Assembly: GCA_009760855.2 (NCBI GenBank)
Contig: WPIO01000007.1
Location: forward strand, 5,371,501 to 5,431,500
Reading direction: 5' to 3'
Origin: Cristatella mucedo
Taxonomy: Eukaryota > Bryozoa > Phylactolaemata > Cristatellidae
DNA length: 60,000 nt
The position numbers and the translations under genes are program-made. Positions 23,001-33,836 of the stretch are shown here, in pieces; positions within the stretch are counted from its first letter, which is position 1, and the number at the start of each line of letters is the position of its first letter. The notes below the pieces were generated by a model. The model worked only from the letters and a program-made list of their open reading frames with translations, ran no database searches and had not been told where the DNA came from.

Positions 23001-26000
23001 TACAAATGAGGCTGCTAAATCAGTTAACTTATTACTTTTATAATAATACTAATTATTATTATCATTTTTATTAGTTCATAGAGGCAGAGCAAATGCTTAG
23101 AGGAACAGGTACGTGTTTAGCTTCTTTTTTAAATGTTGCTAAGTGAGGTGGTGTCGACGTCATTCATGAAAGAGCGAGGCTTTTTGAGCATATCATGTCA
23201 AGGCAAGGTCACCAAAGGATGTGAGGTAAGTACGAGGCACAGCTAAACCGGCTTGAGTCAGAAGAGCAGGTGGTATGAGACCTAGCTTGATCGGGAAATA
23301 GTTCGGGTAGTTCGGCAGGAGCAAGAGACCAAAGAGACCCAAAAGTGAGTGACAGAACCTCGAGGCCGATATACTGCTTGTTGGGGAGTCCGTGCACATG
23401 AGAAGTGGTGTAATGTGGCATGTGTGACGTTCACAGCAGACAAGCCTTTGCTTCAGAGTTTGGCACCCTCCTTAAGCACCTTAGTGCACAGGCCAGAATA
23501 CGTGTGAGTGGTTAGGAAGGGACATCGAGACCAGATGTCATAAATGGAAGGACTAACGTGGATATGGTATCTATTCCTGTCTAGGCAGGCCCTAATTTTA
23601 TGTAATGTTGTGTAGGTAAAAGAAGGCACACGGCTTGGAAGCTGATGGGGTCGTCAAGTGAAAGGTCATCTGGATCATGACATCCAGAATGAGTGCATAT
23701 GAAACAAGAGAAATACTGACCGATCCTATTTTGAGGGGTAGGTTTTCCATAGACTTGGTATTACTAGGTTTATTTATAAATAATATTGTAATTCCATTGT
23801 AGAAAGTCTGCAACCTTTTAGGTATGCACGTCAGCAGTACAAGTTGCAAGAGAGTTGAGAGCTTTCTACATGCTGGAAGGTTGGAAGATTCAAAGTGCCA
23901 GTGCAGTGCAGCTGCATGCAACTGAAAGCATCGATTGTGGTTAGCGGTTACATGGGCCAGAGGGACAGTATACATTGTGAAAAGCAGTTGACCAAGCAGA
24001 TTCCTGGGGTACCTCATACTTTGTAGTCTCGTAGGGCGACTATGGCCCATTGAAGTCAATGCTTTGAAGTATAATGATAATAATAATACTGCACTTGATA
24101 AAGCGCCCACAGAGAACTTAATCTCTTTCTAGGCGCTTTACATTTGCTGCAAAGGGAAATGCAATTGAATGGTAAGTAAAATCATGCTTGAAAAACAAAC
24201 AAAATGAATAATATGGTTAGGGGTGACATGCACAGGGTCAGCATGCAAATGTGGTTAGTGGCAGCATGCACAGTGTCAGCACGAATAAGCACATCAAAGA
24301 CGAATCACAGGGACCCACTAAATGCTGTCCTAAATATGTGTTTTTAGGTTCCTTTTAAATGTGGTCAGGTCGGGAGGGAGTTCCAGGCTTTGGGAGCATA
24401 TGAACTAAATGCACGGTCTCCAAAGGATTTAAGGTTTGTACGAGGTATTTGTAGACTGTTGGATTCCGAAAAGCGGGTGGTACGATGCTTGGCCTGATGG
24501 GGTAGTATATCTGACAGATAGGCTGGAGCCATAGAATGAAGGGACCTAAAAGTGAGCGACAAAACCTTGGTCAATCCATTGCTTAACTGGTAGCCAGTGC
24601 AGGTGGGCGAGAAGTGGAGTAATGTGGCAACTGCGATGCTCACGACAGACAAGCCTAGCTGCAGAGTTTTGCACCCGCTGTAAGTGCCTGATTACACATG
24701 CCGGTAGGCCAGCAAGCAGCGAGTTACAGAAGTAAGACGGTATGTCAAAAATGTTTGGACCAACTTAGATGATGTATCCTTATCTAAACAAGCTCGAATT
24801 TCAGCTATTTTGTGTAGCTGCAAGTAGGCACACTTGATTGTGCAGCTGATGTGGTCGTCTAACGAGTGGTCACTTTGGAACATGACACCGAGCTTTCGTT
24901 CAGATTCCACAGGAGATATGCTGGCTGGCAGAGCCGATTTTCAGCACTAGCCTTTCCGATTTCTGAATCACACTTGGTTTTCCGAGAACTAGTAAGTCAG
25001 TTTTATCATCAGTCGATTTAAGAAAATGTGCTGCAATCCATATGCGGATGTCATCAACACATGCAGCGAGTTGATAGCCCTGAAGGCTCTTCTGTCGCTA
25101 TGAAAAGAGGCTGTTGAATCGGCTAGTATATTGTAAATTTTTTTAACACCTTACCTAGCAATCATTGTGACAATATAGCAGCTGGCTTTTCTAGCTGATA
25201 TGTCAGTAAGATGGATAATATCAGTTGAGTCCATGCCCAGGTAGCCTGCATTCCCACTGAACTAGTCAAGATAATATCAGTGAGTCCATGCCCAGGTAGC
25301 CTGCATTCCCACTGAACTAGTCAACCTGCACTCCTCGCTCTACCTCAACATTCACCTACAGACCTGCGACTACTGACCTCATCGCAAGGTTCATATCCGA
25401 GTCTGAGAAGACTACCTGCTTTTCAGTACCTATACCTACTGTCCCCTTATACCACTGAGATAGGACCTGAACCACTCCAGAGCAGTGCCAGTGATGCCCA
25501 GGCGAGATGAGAGGCGCTCTAGAAGAACTTTGTGATCGATGGTGTCAAAAGCTGCCGATAGATCGAGCAAAACAAGCAGGGACACTCTACCCATGTCTGC
25601 ATTCCTAAGTAGGTCGTTGTATACCCTAAGCAATGCTGACTCTGTGGAGTGATTAGCTGTAAAGCCAGACTGGAACTTACTAACAAGGTGTGAGGTTTCG
25701 ATATATGAGTTCAGCTGGTCTGCCACGACCCGTTGTATATACTGAAATAGCAAACGTAAAGTGCCCAGAAAGAGATTTGAGTTCTCTAAGGGGGCTATAT
25801 CAAATGTATTATTATTATTATTAAATATAATTGAAACCATTTTCATGGCATACTATGGCTTTCTCCCCAACCCTTGATGTATTCTGATGTAGCATTATGT
25901 TATCGGGTTTGGCATTCCTTGCTCTTCACTTTTCTTCGCATCGTACGCTCTAGTTGAGGGCTGTCCCTTATTGTATTTGATGCACTCATAGGGTAGCTAG

Positions 26001-28903
26001 TAGGGTTTCTGGTAACTGTTTAACAAGAACAGTAAATGGCTGTTTTTTACTTTTACTGTTTCTAACGAAAAATTTTAAGCAAAAGATAGTGCAACTGAAG
26101 CTACAACGTTCGTTCATGATGGATATGAAATATGTAATGGAAAGCAAATTTTTTAATTTATTTTGAATGTGTTAGTAATTTGTTGTGATGATTTTTATCA
26201 AAATGGCCAAAAACTAAAATCAAAGCAATTTAAAAAAAATAAGTAGGTTAATAAAATTGATCTTATGGCATCAACAAATATTGATGTCCTTTTCAGCCAT
26301 GTCTTCACTTTAGGAATGTGCCACAAAACATAAGGATCCAATTACAGAAGAGCTAGGTCAAAGTGAACGGTGCAGTAAAATAATCTAATGTTCAGAAACT
26401 CCACGACAACGTTGAAGAATCATCTGAAAATACATGGAATTGATTTTGATAAACCTGCTGTAGGGTGTACATCCAAAGAAGAGCTCGTGAGCGATAAGAG
26501 AACAAAAACTATTGCCGATCTCCTTAGGCGAAAGAGTCAATTGCAAAGTTTTTGCTCGAAAAAGAGATCGTAGTTGAAGTCGGAAGGCGAGACAGCTTCA
26601 AATGGCTCAAGTTCGAATTCATGCTCTTTAGAAACTTTTGCCAGCACACCGAAAATCTTCAGAAATTCTACAACAGGTTTGTCCATTAAATCGACATAAC
26701 AGACGTTGAAAGGGTTTTTTGTGTTCGAATTTCTGTACACAATTAAGATCGCGTCTCAGACAAGTCAATTAATACACTTGTAACTTGTATTCTCGAAAAA
26801 ATATTATAAGTAGAAGTGTATTGATTTAGAACTTATCACGAATGATATATAATAAAACATTCTTCATAAAAATAAGCTAGTGACTAAAACTAGTGGAAAC
26901 ATTGGGAACAATGGCTGTTTAAAAAAATTTGAAAACACTAAACAGGTTTTTTAAAATGACTTGTTTTTCAGAAACCCTAATAGCCAGCAGACTTCGTCTC
27001 ATTCAATAAAGAGAACTTAAGAAGCATAGCTGAGTCAGAGAGCAGTCGTGGTAGAGAGTAGAATGAAAGTAGCAGCTCACGACTGGTGAACAGAATGTGC
27101 CTAAGTCGGCAGCGGGAGAGAAGATGCATAAAAACTGTGAAACTCGAGTTCCACAGTCTAGCATCGGCGTTCTGTGGCCAATTGCCTTTAAGCAGAGGAA
27201 TGGAACAGCTAATTTATTGTCCCTAGAAGAGGCTGAAGCCGCTTGCAGTTTTGAGACTACTCTCTAGTGTCGCTTCGTGCTCTCGCTGTTTCAGATGCCA
27301 GCCTTGCGGGCGAGTATACATGCACCGTGGAGGTGCTTTTGGACGGTGCCGATAAGCGCATCAACGTTTCTCAGGTGGCCAAGATTTTCTGTGAGTCATC
27401 CTCGGCACCCCTGGCGCTCGCGCCGCTGGCTGGCTGGCATCCCGGTAGCTGCCGCACTGACCACCGTCTGCGCGACGGTCGTTAGTGCGGCGGCGGCAGC
27501 GGTGTCTTTGGGCTGTGTCTCTGGGTCAACCAGGAGGCGGCTGCCACTGTCGATGTAGGGCAGCCTCACATCGAGCCCTTCGGCAAGCAGAGAAGCCGCG
27601 TCGAGGATGAGACGGCCGAGATCGAGTGCCTGGTCAGCGGCTATCCGACTCCCAACGTCACGTGGATGCTGCAGCGCGAAGAGGGTGGCAACTACGTGGC
27701 CGTCGAGTACGAGAAGCCACGCGTCCAAGCCTCTGCCAATGCCAAGGGAGTGCCCAACGCTCGCTTGACCGTGCATGGCCTGCGAATCGACAAGGATCGT
27801 GGCACCTACATGTGCTTGGCTTACAGCGACCTGGGCTCCATCAACGCCACGGTTTCTCTTAAAGTGAAAGGTCAGCCGCCGGGTCGCTGCTCTTTCGGGG
27901 CCCCCCAATGCAAAACTCGTGCCGAGCATTTCGCGTCCGGTGCATTTCGACTGTGCTCGTTTATTTTTGCCCACCCCCAGCCATGTCCGGCAATTCGTTT
28001 CGCGTGCGATGCGCTCTTGCCTCAGCGCATCCGGCTTGATCACCGGCAGATCTCCGTTGCAGACAAGCTGGCTGCTGTGTGGCCGTTCTTGGGCATCTGC
28101 GCTGAGGTCGCAGTCCTCTGCTCCATCATATTCATCTTTGAGAAGCGCCGCAACAAGAAGCTCGAGGAAGAGGAGGTTGTCGACGCCGTTAAGCAAGAGC
28201 TGTGAGTCCTGTTTGAGCAATCTCGCCTACAGCGACTCAGGGAAAAAAAACTTGCGGAGCCCCGCTAGCAATGGAACCGTCGGTCGTGCACAGTGGCCAC
28301 CTGTCACATAAGGCTTTCTTCTCTTTTTCAACTATCATTTCACTCGCCATGTTTTGTTTGTGTGTGAGTCCGAGATGTAATTTCCATATTTCACGAGTCC
28401 CAGTCAGAGGCATTAGCGATCAAATCAAGTTGTCTCGAACGGAAAGCAACAAATTTGTCCCTGGGCATACTCGCACGTTGTACACATGACAAACCAAGCT
28501 TGGGTGGACATTAGGATAGTGGCCACTGGCGTTGCTGTCATGCAAAAGCGAACAGCATTTGTGGGCTACTCGTAAGCAGGATGGCTTCCTGGTAGCTTGC
28601 ATGCTGTCCATGGTTTGTCGATGGTTAGAAAAACTGGAGACGACCTTGAAAAAGCACCAAGTAGGCTCGTTGCAGCCGCGTGCTTCGAGTGATTAGCTTG
28701 TGGACTTGGTTAAGAAGGCCCTCGCGATTGGCATCCTTGATCTTATGCTCTGCTGCTGTGGGGCGGGAAAGCGAAAGTGCGGCTGTCTTGCATGATAAGT
28801 CTGCATGCATGTCTCATGCTGTTTTAGGCTGAATAACCCTGGACGCGAGAACGAGGAGAGCAAGGACAGTACGGAGATGCGCAAGCGCCCCGTCAAGGCA
28901 TAA
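16632..28903 (+). CDS. BSG: Basigin-like immunoglobulin-superfamily membrane protein, complete, 7 exons
   Basis: Basigin-family proteins chaperone monocarboxylate transporters and act in cell contacts at the plasma membrane. Exons: 16632-16674, 17153-17437, 21214-21420, 27295-27390, 27559-27870, 28063-28201 and 28828-28903 (TAA 28901). Splice sites are GT-AG. Introns 1-5 are phase 1 and intron 6 is phase 2, and the joined frame gives 385 residues. A signal peptide (1-15) is followed by three Ig domains: Cys39-Cys94, Cys128-Trp147-Cys188 (GEYTC) and Cys234-Trp246-Cys296 (RGTYMC). The membrane segment (about 318-340) has WPFLGI and the intramembrane Glu329 typical of basigin and neuroplastin, then FEKRRNKKLEEEE and a short polar tail. 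About nine N-glycosylation sequons are visible. The last motifs identify the family. Whether it is nearer basigin or neuroplastin is open, and the distal Ig domain is weakly conserved. Intron 3 (5.9 kb) is full of transposons. Confidence 0.93.
18022..18258 (+). repeat. Polypyrimidine tract with (CT)n core in basigin intron 2
   Basis: About 235 bp of mostly C and T, starting with a pure CT run at about 18027-18049 and then interrupted. It leaves three frames open and so produces meaningless Ser/Leu/Phe-rich reading frames. Confidence 0.85.
20045..20074 (+). repeat. (GT)15 microsatellite
   Basis: Pure GT dinucleotide run inside basigin intron 2. Confidence 0.95.
20153..20624 (-). other. Two unrecognised short open frames in basigin intron 2
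   Basis: Minus-strand frames 20391-20624 (77 codons) and 20153-20398 (81 codons) overlap slightly. The second begins at an ATG and contains LDPTLYPFTESDYLKWLDQC and a C..C pair (CSSCVRRY). Its composition is protein-like and it is not low complexity, but I recognise no family. It could be a transposon remnant, a nested gene or chance. Confidence 0.25.
21700..21805 (+). mobile_element. LINE family A terminal scrap
   Basis: Only the 3' end remains: GTACCTAGAAAGAGATCGAG of the terminal hairpin, followed by a TTATTAGTATTATTATTAGTAG-type tail. Confidence 0.7.
21960..22515 (-). mobile_element. LINE family A fragment, minus strand
   Basis: Tail and terminal hairpin remains lie at 21968-22030, and the CHITP and DFKVLSLTF-like coding region at about 22340-22460, all on the minus strand and heavily decayed. 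Confidence 0.6.
22865..23030 (+). mobile_element. SINE-2 (tRNA-derived), plus strand
   Basis: A tRNA-like head (CACAGGTAAGGTGCTGGCTC, then the B-box-like GGGTTTGAGTCCTGC) is followed by the body GGGCGATCCTTTATTGCCC, GCTGCAAGCGGTGGTGATAG and GAGGCTGCTAAATCAG. The same body occurs in reverse at 32641-32823. A poly-G run of about 12 interrupts the head near 22908-22919. Confidence 0.7.
23030..24075 (-). mobile_element. LINE family A copy, minus strand, decayed
   Basis: Minus-strand pieces run from the tail at about 23036-23070 to the RT region at about 23990-24060 (GVPQESAWSTAFH-like and L..PLAHVTANHN stretches). The frames are broken throughout and the catalytic YADD is lost. Confidence 0.65.
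24080..25075 (-). mobile_element. LINE family A 3' part, minus strand
   Basis: The tail (ATAATAATAATACT) and a textbook terminal hairpin are at 24080-24137. Arms 24102-24107 and 24132-24137 enclose inner arms 24111-24115 and 24122-24126. The C-terminal coding region, including LTFRSLHSMAPAYLSDILP and FGDRAFSSYAPKAWNSLPT (24365-24652), follows to about 25075. Confidence 0.88.
25076..25140 (+). mobile_element. SINE-2 3' fragment
   Basis: TAGCCCTGAAGGCTCTTCTG, then GAGGCTGTTGAATCGGCTAG, matches the 3' body of SINE-2 on the plus strand. Confidence 0.55.
25214..25324. repeat. About 56-bp direct tandem duplication
   Basis: Units 25214-25269 and 25270-25324 are identical except for a single T present only in the first (CAGTTGAGTCC against CAGTGAGTCC). 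The near-identity indicates a recent duplication. Confidence 0.95.
25436..25832 (+). mobile_element. 5'-inverted LINE family A insertion
   Basis: The 3' end, with GCCCAGAAAGAGATTTGAGT (hairpin) and an ATTATTATTATTATTA tail, is on the plus strand at about 25748-25832. Directly upstream, 25436-25745 is RT sequence on the minus strand: FTANHSTESALLRVYNDL, LVLLDLSAAFDTIDHK (motif A) and ITGTALEWFRSYLSG. This is the arrangement left by twin priming during LINE integration. Confidence 0.75.
26001..26979 (+). mobile_element. hAT-like DNA transposon relic with TIRs, target duplication and BED finger remnant
   Basis: The ends are TAGGGTTTCTG (26001-26011) and its exact reverse complement CAGAAACCCTA (26969-26979). 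The flanking octamers GTAGCTAG (25993-26000) and ATAGCCAG (26980-26987) agree at six of eight positions, as expected for an old hAT 8-bp target duplication. Inside, 26388-26573 reads NSTTTLKNHLKIHGIDFDKP, the T.L..HL..H end of a BED-type zinc finger. An upstream CSKII-like piece lies in another frame. The catalytic core is absent. The element is distinctly AT-rich relative to its surroundings. Confidence 0.7.
26988..27240 (-). mobile_element. LINE family B fragment, minus strand
   Basis: CAGACTTCGTCTCATTCAAT, GTTCCACAGTCTAG, and GAATGGAACAGCTAATTTAT followed by TGTCC match the corresponding part of the family B copy at 9300-9560. It directly adjoins the right end of the hAT relic. Confidence 0.7.
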
Positions 28904-31585
28904 AGCGTGAGCAGTCAAGTCAAGCGATCTGCGGTCGATTCGCTGGCGACCGTTTGTGTAGCACATTGGCTATTTGCTCATCGGCATGTGGGCAATGGAT
29001 TGGCGGGCAAGTCGTTAGCCGTCGCCGGTAGATCTCGGCTGAGTCAGCTGCCTAGTGTCTCGTACTGGCTACTGCGCACACGGGCGGGCCTACATCCGAA
29101 GGATGAGTGCCCTAGCAGACGTACCAGTTTTGTAATGTTCAGCCAGTGCTCTGCGTAGCTCTCGTTCACGAATGTCAGTTACTACGAGCGCTGCAGTGCT
29201 CTTCCTGCTGTTGTCAGCAGATTTTTAGCACATTCTCCCTTACTGAAGTCCTACGGGTGCCCGCCTTGTGGGGTGCACGTGTGACTCCGGCAAGTACTGC
29301 AGCCTGTTAGAGTGATGTAAGGTTGTCGCCCGTTTTGCGTGATATCTAATGTGTTTCTCAGAGCACATGGATGATTTCCAACTGAAATCGCATGGCTTCT
29401 CCGGAGCTACCTGCATAGTGTGGCCCTAGTTGCTACTACAACGGCTGAATGGTTCAGGCATGGCTTACTACCCGCTCAGCCCATTGTGGCTGTTATCCTG
29501 GCCTTGGCCTTGACTCCTAAGGATGTTCCCTTCACGTTGCCTCACCTTGTCGTGGTAAAAGCCGGATGAATGCTTATTTTCCGAGTCAATACAACATGCG
29601 TACTTCCACCAATATAGGCTACATGATTTTTGTCTTGCTTGTCAAGGCATGTTATGCCAGTCATGTTAAGGTGAGAAGAGAAGCAAGCTGACTAAGTGCT
29701 CGAAAAACATCACTCAACTAATTATTTATTCGTATATCGTTTAGTAATGTGCCGAGCTTATCTTGGTGCATACATTCCTGCTAAAACGTCGGCAGGTGGC
29801 AAGTAGGCGCTGAAGTAGGCTGCATCACTCGAAGGCTTTTTCGTGAGGGAAAATTAATTTAATATTCGATTGCTTGATGTTGATGTCTACTTCATTTTAT
29901 ATTAACAACAGGTCTATGCTTCTCAAAACCTCTTCTTCCCACTGCTACGGTCATTGTATGTCCTCAGGCAGCCTCGGCTATTATGATCTTCTGTGGGTAC
30001 TCAAGAGCAGAAACGTCGTTAACGTATAATGACACTGCACGACAGCTGAGCCGTATGCACATGGCGATTTTCAGGAAGTGACAGGCGTTTGGTACCGTCA
30101 TCACATCTCGAACTCAAACAACGTTCAGTGCACTGTCGTATGTTAAACAGGCAACTTGAGTTGGAGCTTGTGCCAGCATCGTGGTAGTTGTAGGCAATCA
30201 CCCACAGCCAGCGACCGATGGATGAGAGGGTGATCACACGATTACCAATAGCTGTAGAACATGAGCATCTAGCCACCATTGAAGGCTACAGCTGTCGATG
30301 AGCAGCTGTTCATAGTACCATCATTTGCCGAATGTGAGATGTGACACATTCTCCATTCATCCTCACTGTGAGTGCTAGTCGCTCGGGTCCTGTTGCTTTG
30401 GCTTGGCAAAGGAGATGCAGAGCATTAAGGCTAAGCGAATTGAAGTCAGAGCAGGCAAGGCATTGATTTGTGCGAGACGCTGCTTGGGAGACGATTGAGA
30501 GTAGAAGCCCAACGAGAGAATTGAGAAGAAAAGTAGGCGTTGGTTAAGTCAAGGGTGTAGCTTTAATTTATAGTTGCAGTACTCTTTATGGTAAAATGCA
30601 TTATCTGATTCATCATGCGATAGTTTTCTGTGCAAAGGAAGCTTAAGGTTATCTTTAGGCATTTGTATATCGGCTTCAACCATAAGCTAAATTGATGGAC
30701 ATAGTGATCTATGAATCGACTTTCAACTACACATTCCAGATTGTCAACCGCATTCAAGTTTCGTTCGTTTTTTGATGACTTCGTCGACCCACCAAGGAGA
30801 GCAGCAAATGCTAGCCTGTTGGTTACATGCTGGTAGCCCTGGTAGTTTTTTTTAGGCACGTCTAAACCCAGACCTTGAGTAGGTCCAACTGGACTCTACT
30901 GGGAGTGTACCTTCATACGTATTTTCCTTTCGTGACAGCGTAGTGTTGGGATCCGCCGGACTCGCCCAGCGACCAGCCTCTTCAGGTAGAGAGCAGCGGA
31001 AGCATTTTAAAGAGCTTCCGGTTCGTACCGGCCAGTATGGCATTCAGCTACCACGTGGCTTTCTGTGGTATACATACAATAGCCCTGTCGACTGTCTGGT
31101 CTGGCGTCCGGGACTGCGAACGCCAACGTAACAGTTAACAAGCCGAGAGCAGATATTTCTTTTAAATGTGCCAACGTGAAATAACTGAATTGTTCGACGG
31201 CGAAGCCGTAAGGCTGAGCCTTAAGGAGCCCGGTGCTGTCTTCGGCGAAAGCTGCCTGCTTGGAGCACTAGGGCGCGTGAGTAATAAATAGGTAGATCCA
31301 TTCTCCAAGGGCGTTTAGAGCACGGTCCTATTCACAGATACTGGGGTTGTGGGATGTGTTGGACTAGCTTACCAAGCACAAATAATGTCATCTTAAAGTT
31401 TATCTCCTAATCTAAGCAGACTACTCGCTCTCGAAACTCCATGCTGCTCTCCTACTGATATGTAAGGATTTACTGCTGCTCTGCCCAAATAACAAAAATT
31501 TTCCTAGCCTGTTTTCTCTCGCCCTATTTAAATGCCGCTTTTGCTATACATTGTTCTGGTGCGGTTATCGGAAGAATATACAGGT
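28904..31585. other. Basigin 3' UTR and flank, then DNA with no gene recognised
   Basis: The first few hundred bases after the TAA at 28901 should be 3' UTR, but no clear AATAAA was seen close by. The remainder has scattered short frames without recognisable motifs. Confidence 0.35.
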
Positions 31586-31587
31586 AG

Positions 31588-32085
31588 GTGCTGGGCTGGT
31601 CACAGAATGAAGTTCTCGAACTGACCCACAGGGTCCGCCATGGCTTGGCTTCTCCATACCTAGCTGAACTGCTTCGCCTGTTTCAGCCTCCTCGTGTCCC
31701 CAGTTCCTCTAGGGACAATAAATTAGCTGTACTATTCCTCCGCTTAAAAAACGTTGGCCCCAGAAGCTTTAGCTCTTCAGGTCCCAGACCTTGCAACTGG
31801 CTTCCACAATTCTTACGAAACGATAACTACTCTCCAGCTGCCGACTATGGCTCGCCATAGTCCTTTTCAGCAGTCCTGAGCTGCTACTTCCATGTACTTA
31901 CTACCTACCTCAACTGCTCTCCTGACTCTGCCATGCTCAACGCTTTCTCTTTGTTGCATGAGATCAAGTCTATTGGCTACCGAATGCGTACCGAAAGCCG
32001 CTGAGGCTGTTAGTTCGCTATGCAAAACTCTCCTGTGTAACGCCCACATAGTCTTTGTGGAGTTACAGACGGAGAGACCTACATA
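31588..32085 (+). mobile_element. LINE family B 3' part, plus strand
   Basis: Coding remnants include LTHRVRHGLASPYLAELLR, FLRLKNVGPRSFSSSGPR and NDNYSPAADYG, then GGCTACCGAATGCGTACCGA. The 3' hairpin region CCCACATAGTCTTTGTGGAG lies at about 32042-32061, where an internal deletion has shortened the stem. Confidence 0.8.
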
Positions 32086-32640
32086 CACACGTCAGACAGT
32101 CGTCTCAATGCTAAATTTTGACGCAGCTATGACATTTGAGTGGGGTGCGATCCGTGCGTAGCTTCACGAGCTCCGCTAGCGACACAGAGCAACTTTTTAG
32201 AGCGCTTACGAGCTCTCCCTGTGCGGGCGCGCGAGGGGAGGGCGGTGTGCCAGGGGCCCCAGAGGCAGGCTACCAATTTTCTTTAGATGGAAGACTTCGT
32301 AAGCCAGCCGGACGGGGCGTTCGGGAGGCGCAGATTATACAGATATATTTGACTCGAGATTTTAGAACTGAGGATGCTCGTTTTTTGCAAGGAGACCTGA
32401 GGACGGGCGCGCCTTAGGCGCGCAGCCTCGTTCTCAGTCGAGACGGGGTATCCTATATTTTTTAGAGCGGTGGTTTAGTCTCTCCCGAGTACGCAAAGCC
32501 AGCGTCTGTTTCCAGAAGGGCTCGTCGCTTTTTAAAGCAGCTTAAATTATGTTTGAGGGCGGAAGGAGCAAACGAGGAGGTCTGCGGAAAGAACACTTCG
32601 ACGACACTATAGGGGGTGGGTCGAGGTAAAAGACTGCTGT
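32086..32640. other. No gene recognised
   Basis: The plus-strand frame at 32136-32417 has no recognisable motif. A short AT-rich part leads into the SINE-2 tail. Confidence 0.35.
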
Positions 32641-32823
32641 AAATAAATAAATAAATCCTAGCTGATTAAACAGCCTCTTTTTGTATAGCGACAGAAGAGC
32701 CTTTACGGCTATCACCACCGCTTGCAGTGGCGATAAAGAATCGCCCACCGCAGGAATCGAACCCACGACCTCGGGATCGAGGTCGTGAAAGCAACCGTCT
32801 TACCTAGTGTGCTATCACGGCTC
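32641..32823 (-). mobile_element. SINE-2 (tRNA-derived), full-looking copy, minus strand
   Basis: On the minus strand the head reads GTGATAGCACACTAGGTAAG (A-box region). A perfect 10-bp stem (32764-32773 with 32778-32787, loop GGAT) follows in the anticodon-arm position, then the B box GGGTTCGATTCCTGC (complement of 32750-32764). The body GGCGATTCTTTATCGCC and CAAGCGGTGGTGATAG comes next. The copy ends in an (ATTT)4 tail (32641-32656), unlike SINE-1, so it probably uses a different partner. Confidence 0.8.
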
Positions 32824-33655
32824 ACTTGCTGTGAAGAACTGCTAAAAGAGAGCGCTCCACGCGGGCACCGGAAAAAAACGTGGCCAGCTACACGTACAGG
32901 TATGAGCATATTAAAAACCTCTGCGTTAAAAAGGTGAATTTTGGTACAAAACGCCAATAATTCTTTCATTCTTAAAATTCAATCACTTAGATGGATATGA
33001 ATTTTGAAATTTGTTTTTGGTAGTAGCAACTCGGCAAGAGTATTCAAGCGGCGCGGGGGAAGCGTCTTGCTGGTCCTGGTGGAAGTTGGTCAGCCGATAA
33101 AAGTCACGCACTGCAGTGTCATCCTCCAAGAGTTGCAGTAAGCGCTTAGTTAAGTTTTGCTACACATCTCCATGATTACAGCTGGTACAATTCAAGGAAG
33201 CTTGATGATATGAATACTAACATATATCTAATCGAAACCAGAAGTTCTTCTAGGATCATGTCAAACAAAAACCAAAAGTATCTAACCAAGTTTTTTCTAA
33301 AATCACGTCAAACCAGCAGACCTGAACTCGCCTTTGAAATTTCACTTTGTTAGGTGAAGTATTAGCCGAGTTATTGAGTATACAAGGCACAAAGCTACAT
33401 GAAAAAAGGCTATCTAAAAGTCACAAGCATGGTCCTCAGCAAGGTGCAAGCGTGTACCTCGATGCACCAAGGTTGAACAAGTTGAGAGACAAAGCGTACG
33501 CGATGGAAAGATCGGTAAATTTGTTTGTATATATACTGCTTCCGGTTTACTTCCGGGTTAGACACGCTTCGCCAAACCATTTTTAATGCTTTCTATTGAT
33601 GCGGAAATCGTCAGAAATTCAGACCCCATTTTGAACCCCATTTATCAAAGTCGTT
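32824..33655. other. No gene recognised
   Basis: A plus-strand frame at 33347-33586 (79 codons) shows no known motif. Composition switches sharply to GC-rich at about 33660. Confidence 0.35.
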
Positions 33656-33772
33656 ACTTGGCGTTGAAGCGAGATGGCCGGCGCTGCACGCTCCCGCGAG
33701 AAGACTGCGTCCGCGTCCGCGTCCGCTCGCGGTTGCTTACAAGATCTGCGAGGGACGTTGCAGCGCGTCTTA

Positions 33773-33836
33773 GCTCAGGTTAGCAGGTTAGCAGCAAGCA
33801 GGTTAGCAACAAGGTTAGCTCAGGTTAGCAGCAAGG
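33773..33836 (+). repeat. Short tandem repeat of GGTTAGCA-type units
   Basis: Five or six spaced copies of GGTTAGC occur within 64 bp, with CAGCAAG or CAACAAG spacers, at the edge of the GC-rich domain. Confidence 0.85.

Noticed and set aside
27396-28220. 274-codon minus-strand open frame
   Set aside because: It is the complement of basigin exons 4-6, whose plus-strand reading is unambiguous.
33773-33836. Short regularly spaced repeats as a CRISPR-like array
   Set aside because: The units are too short and the spacers repetitive, and this is animal nuclear DNA.
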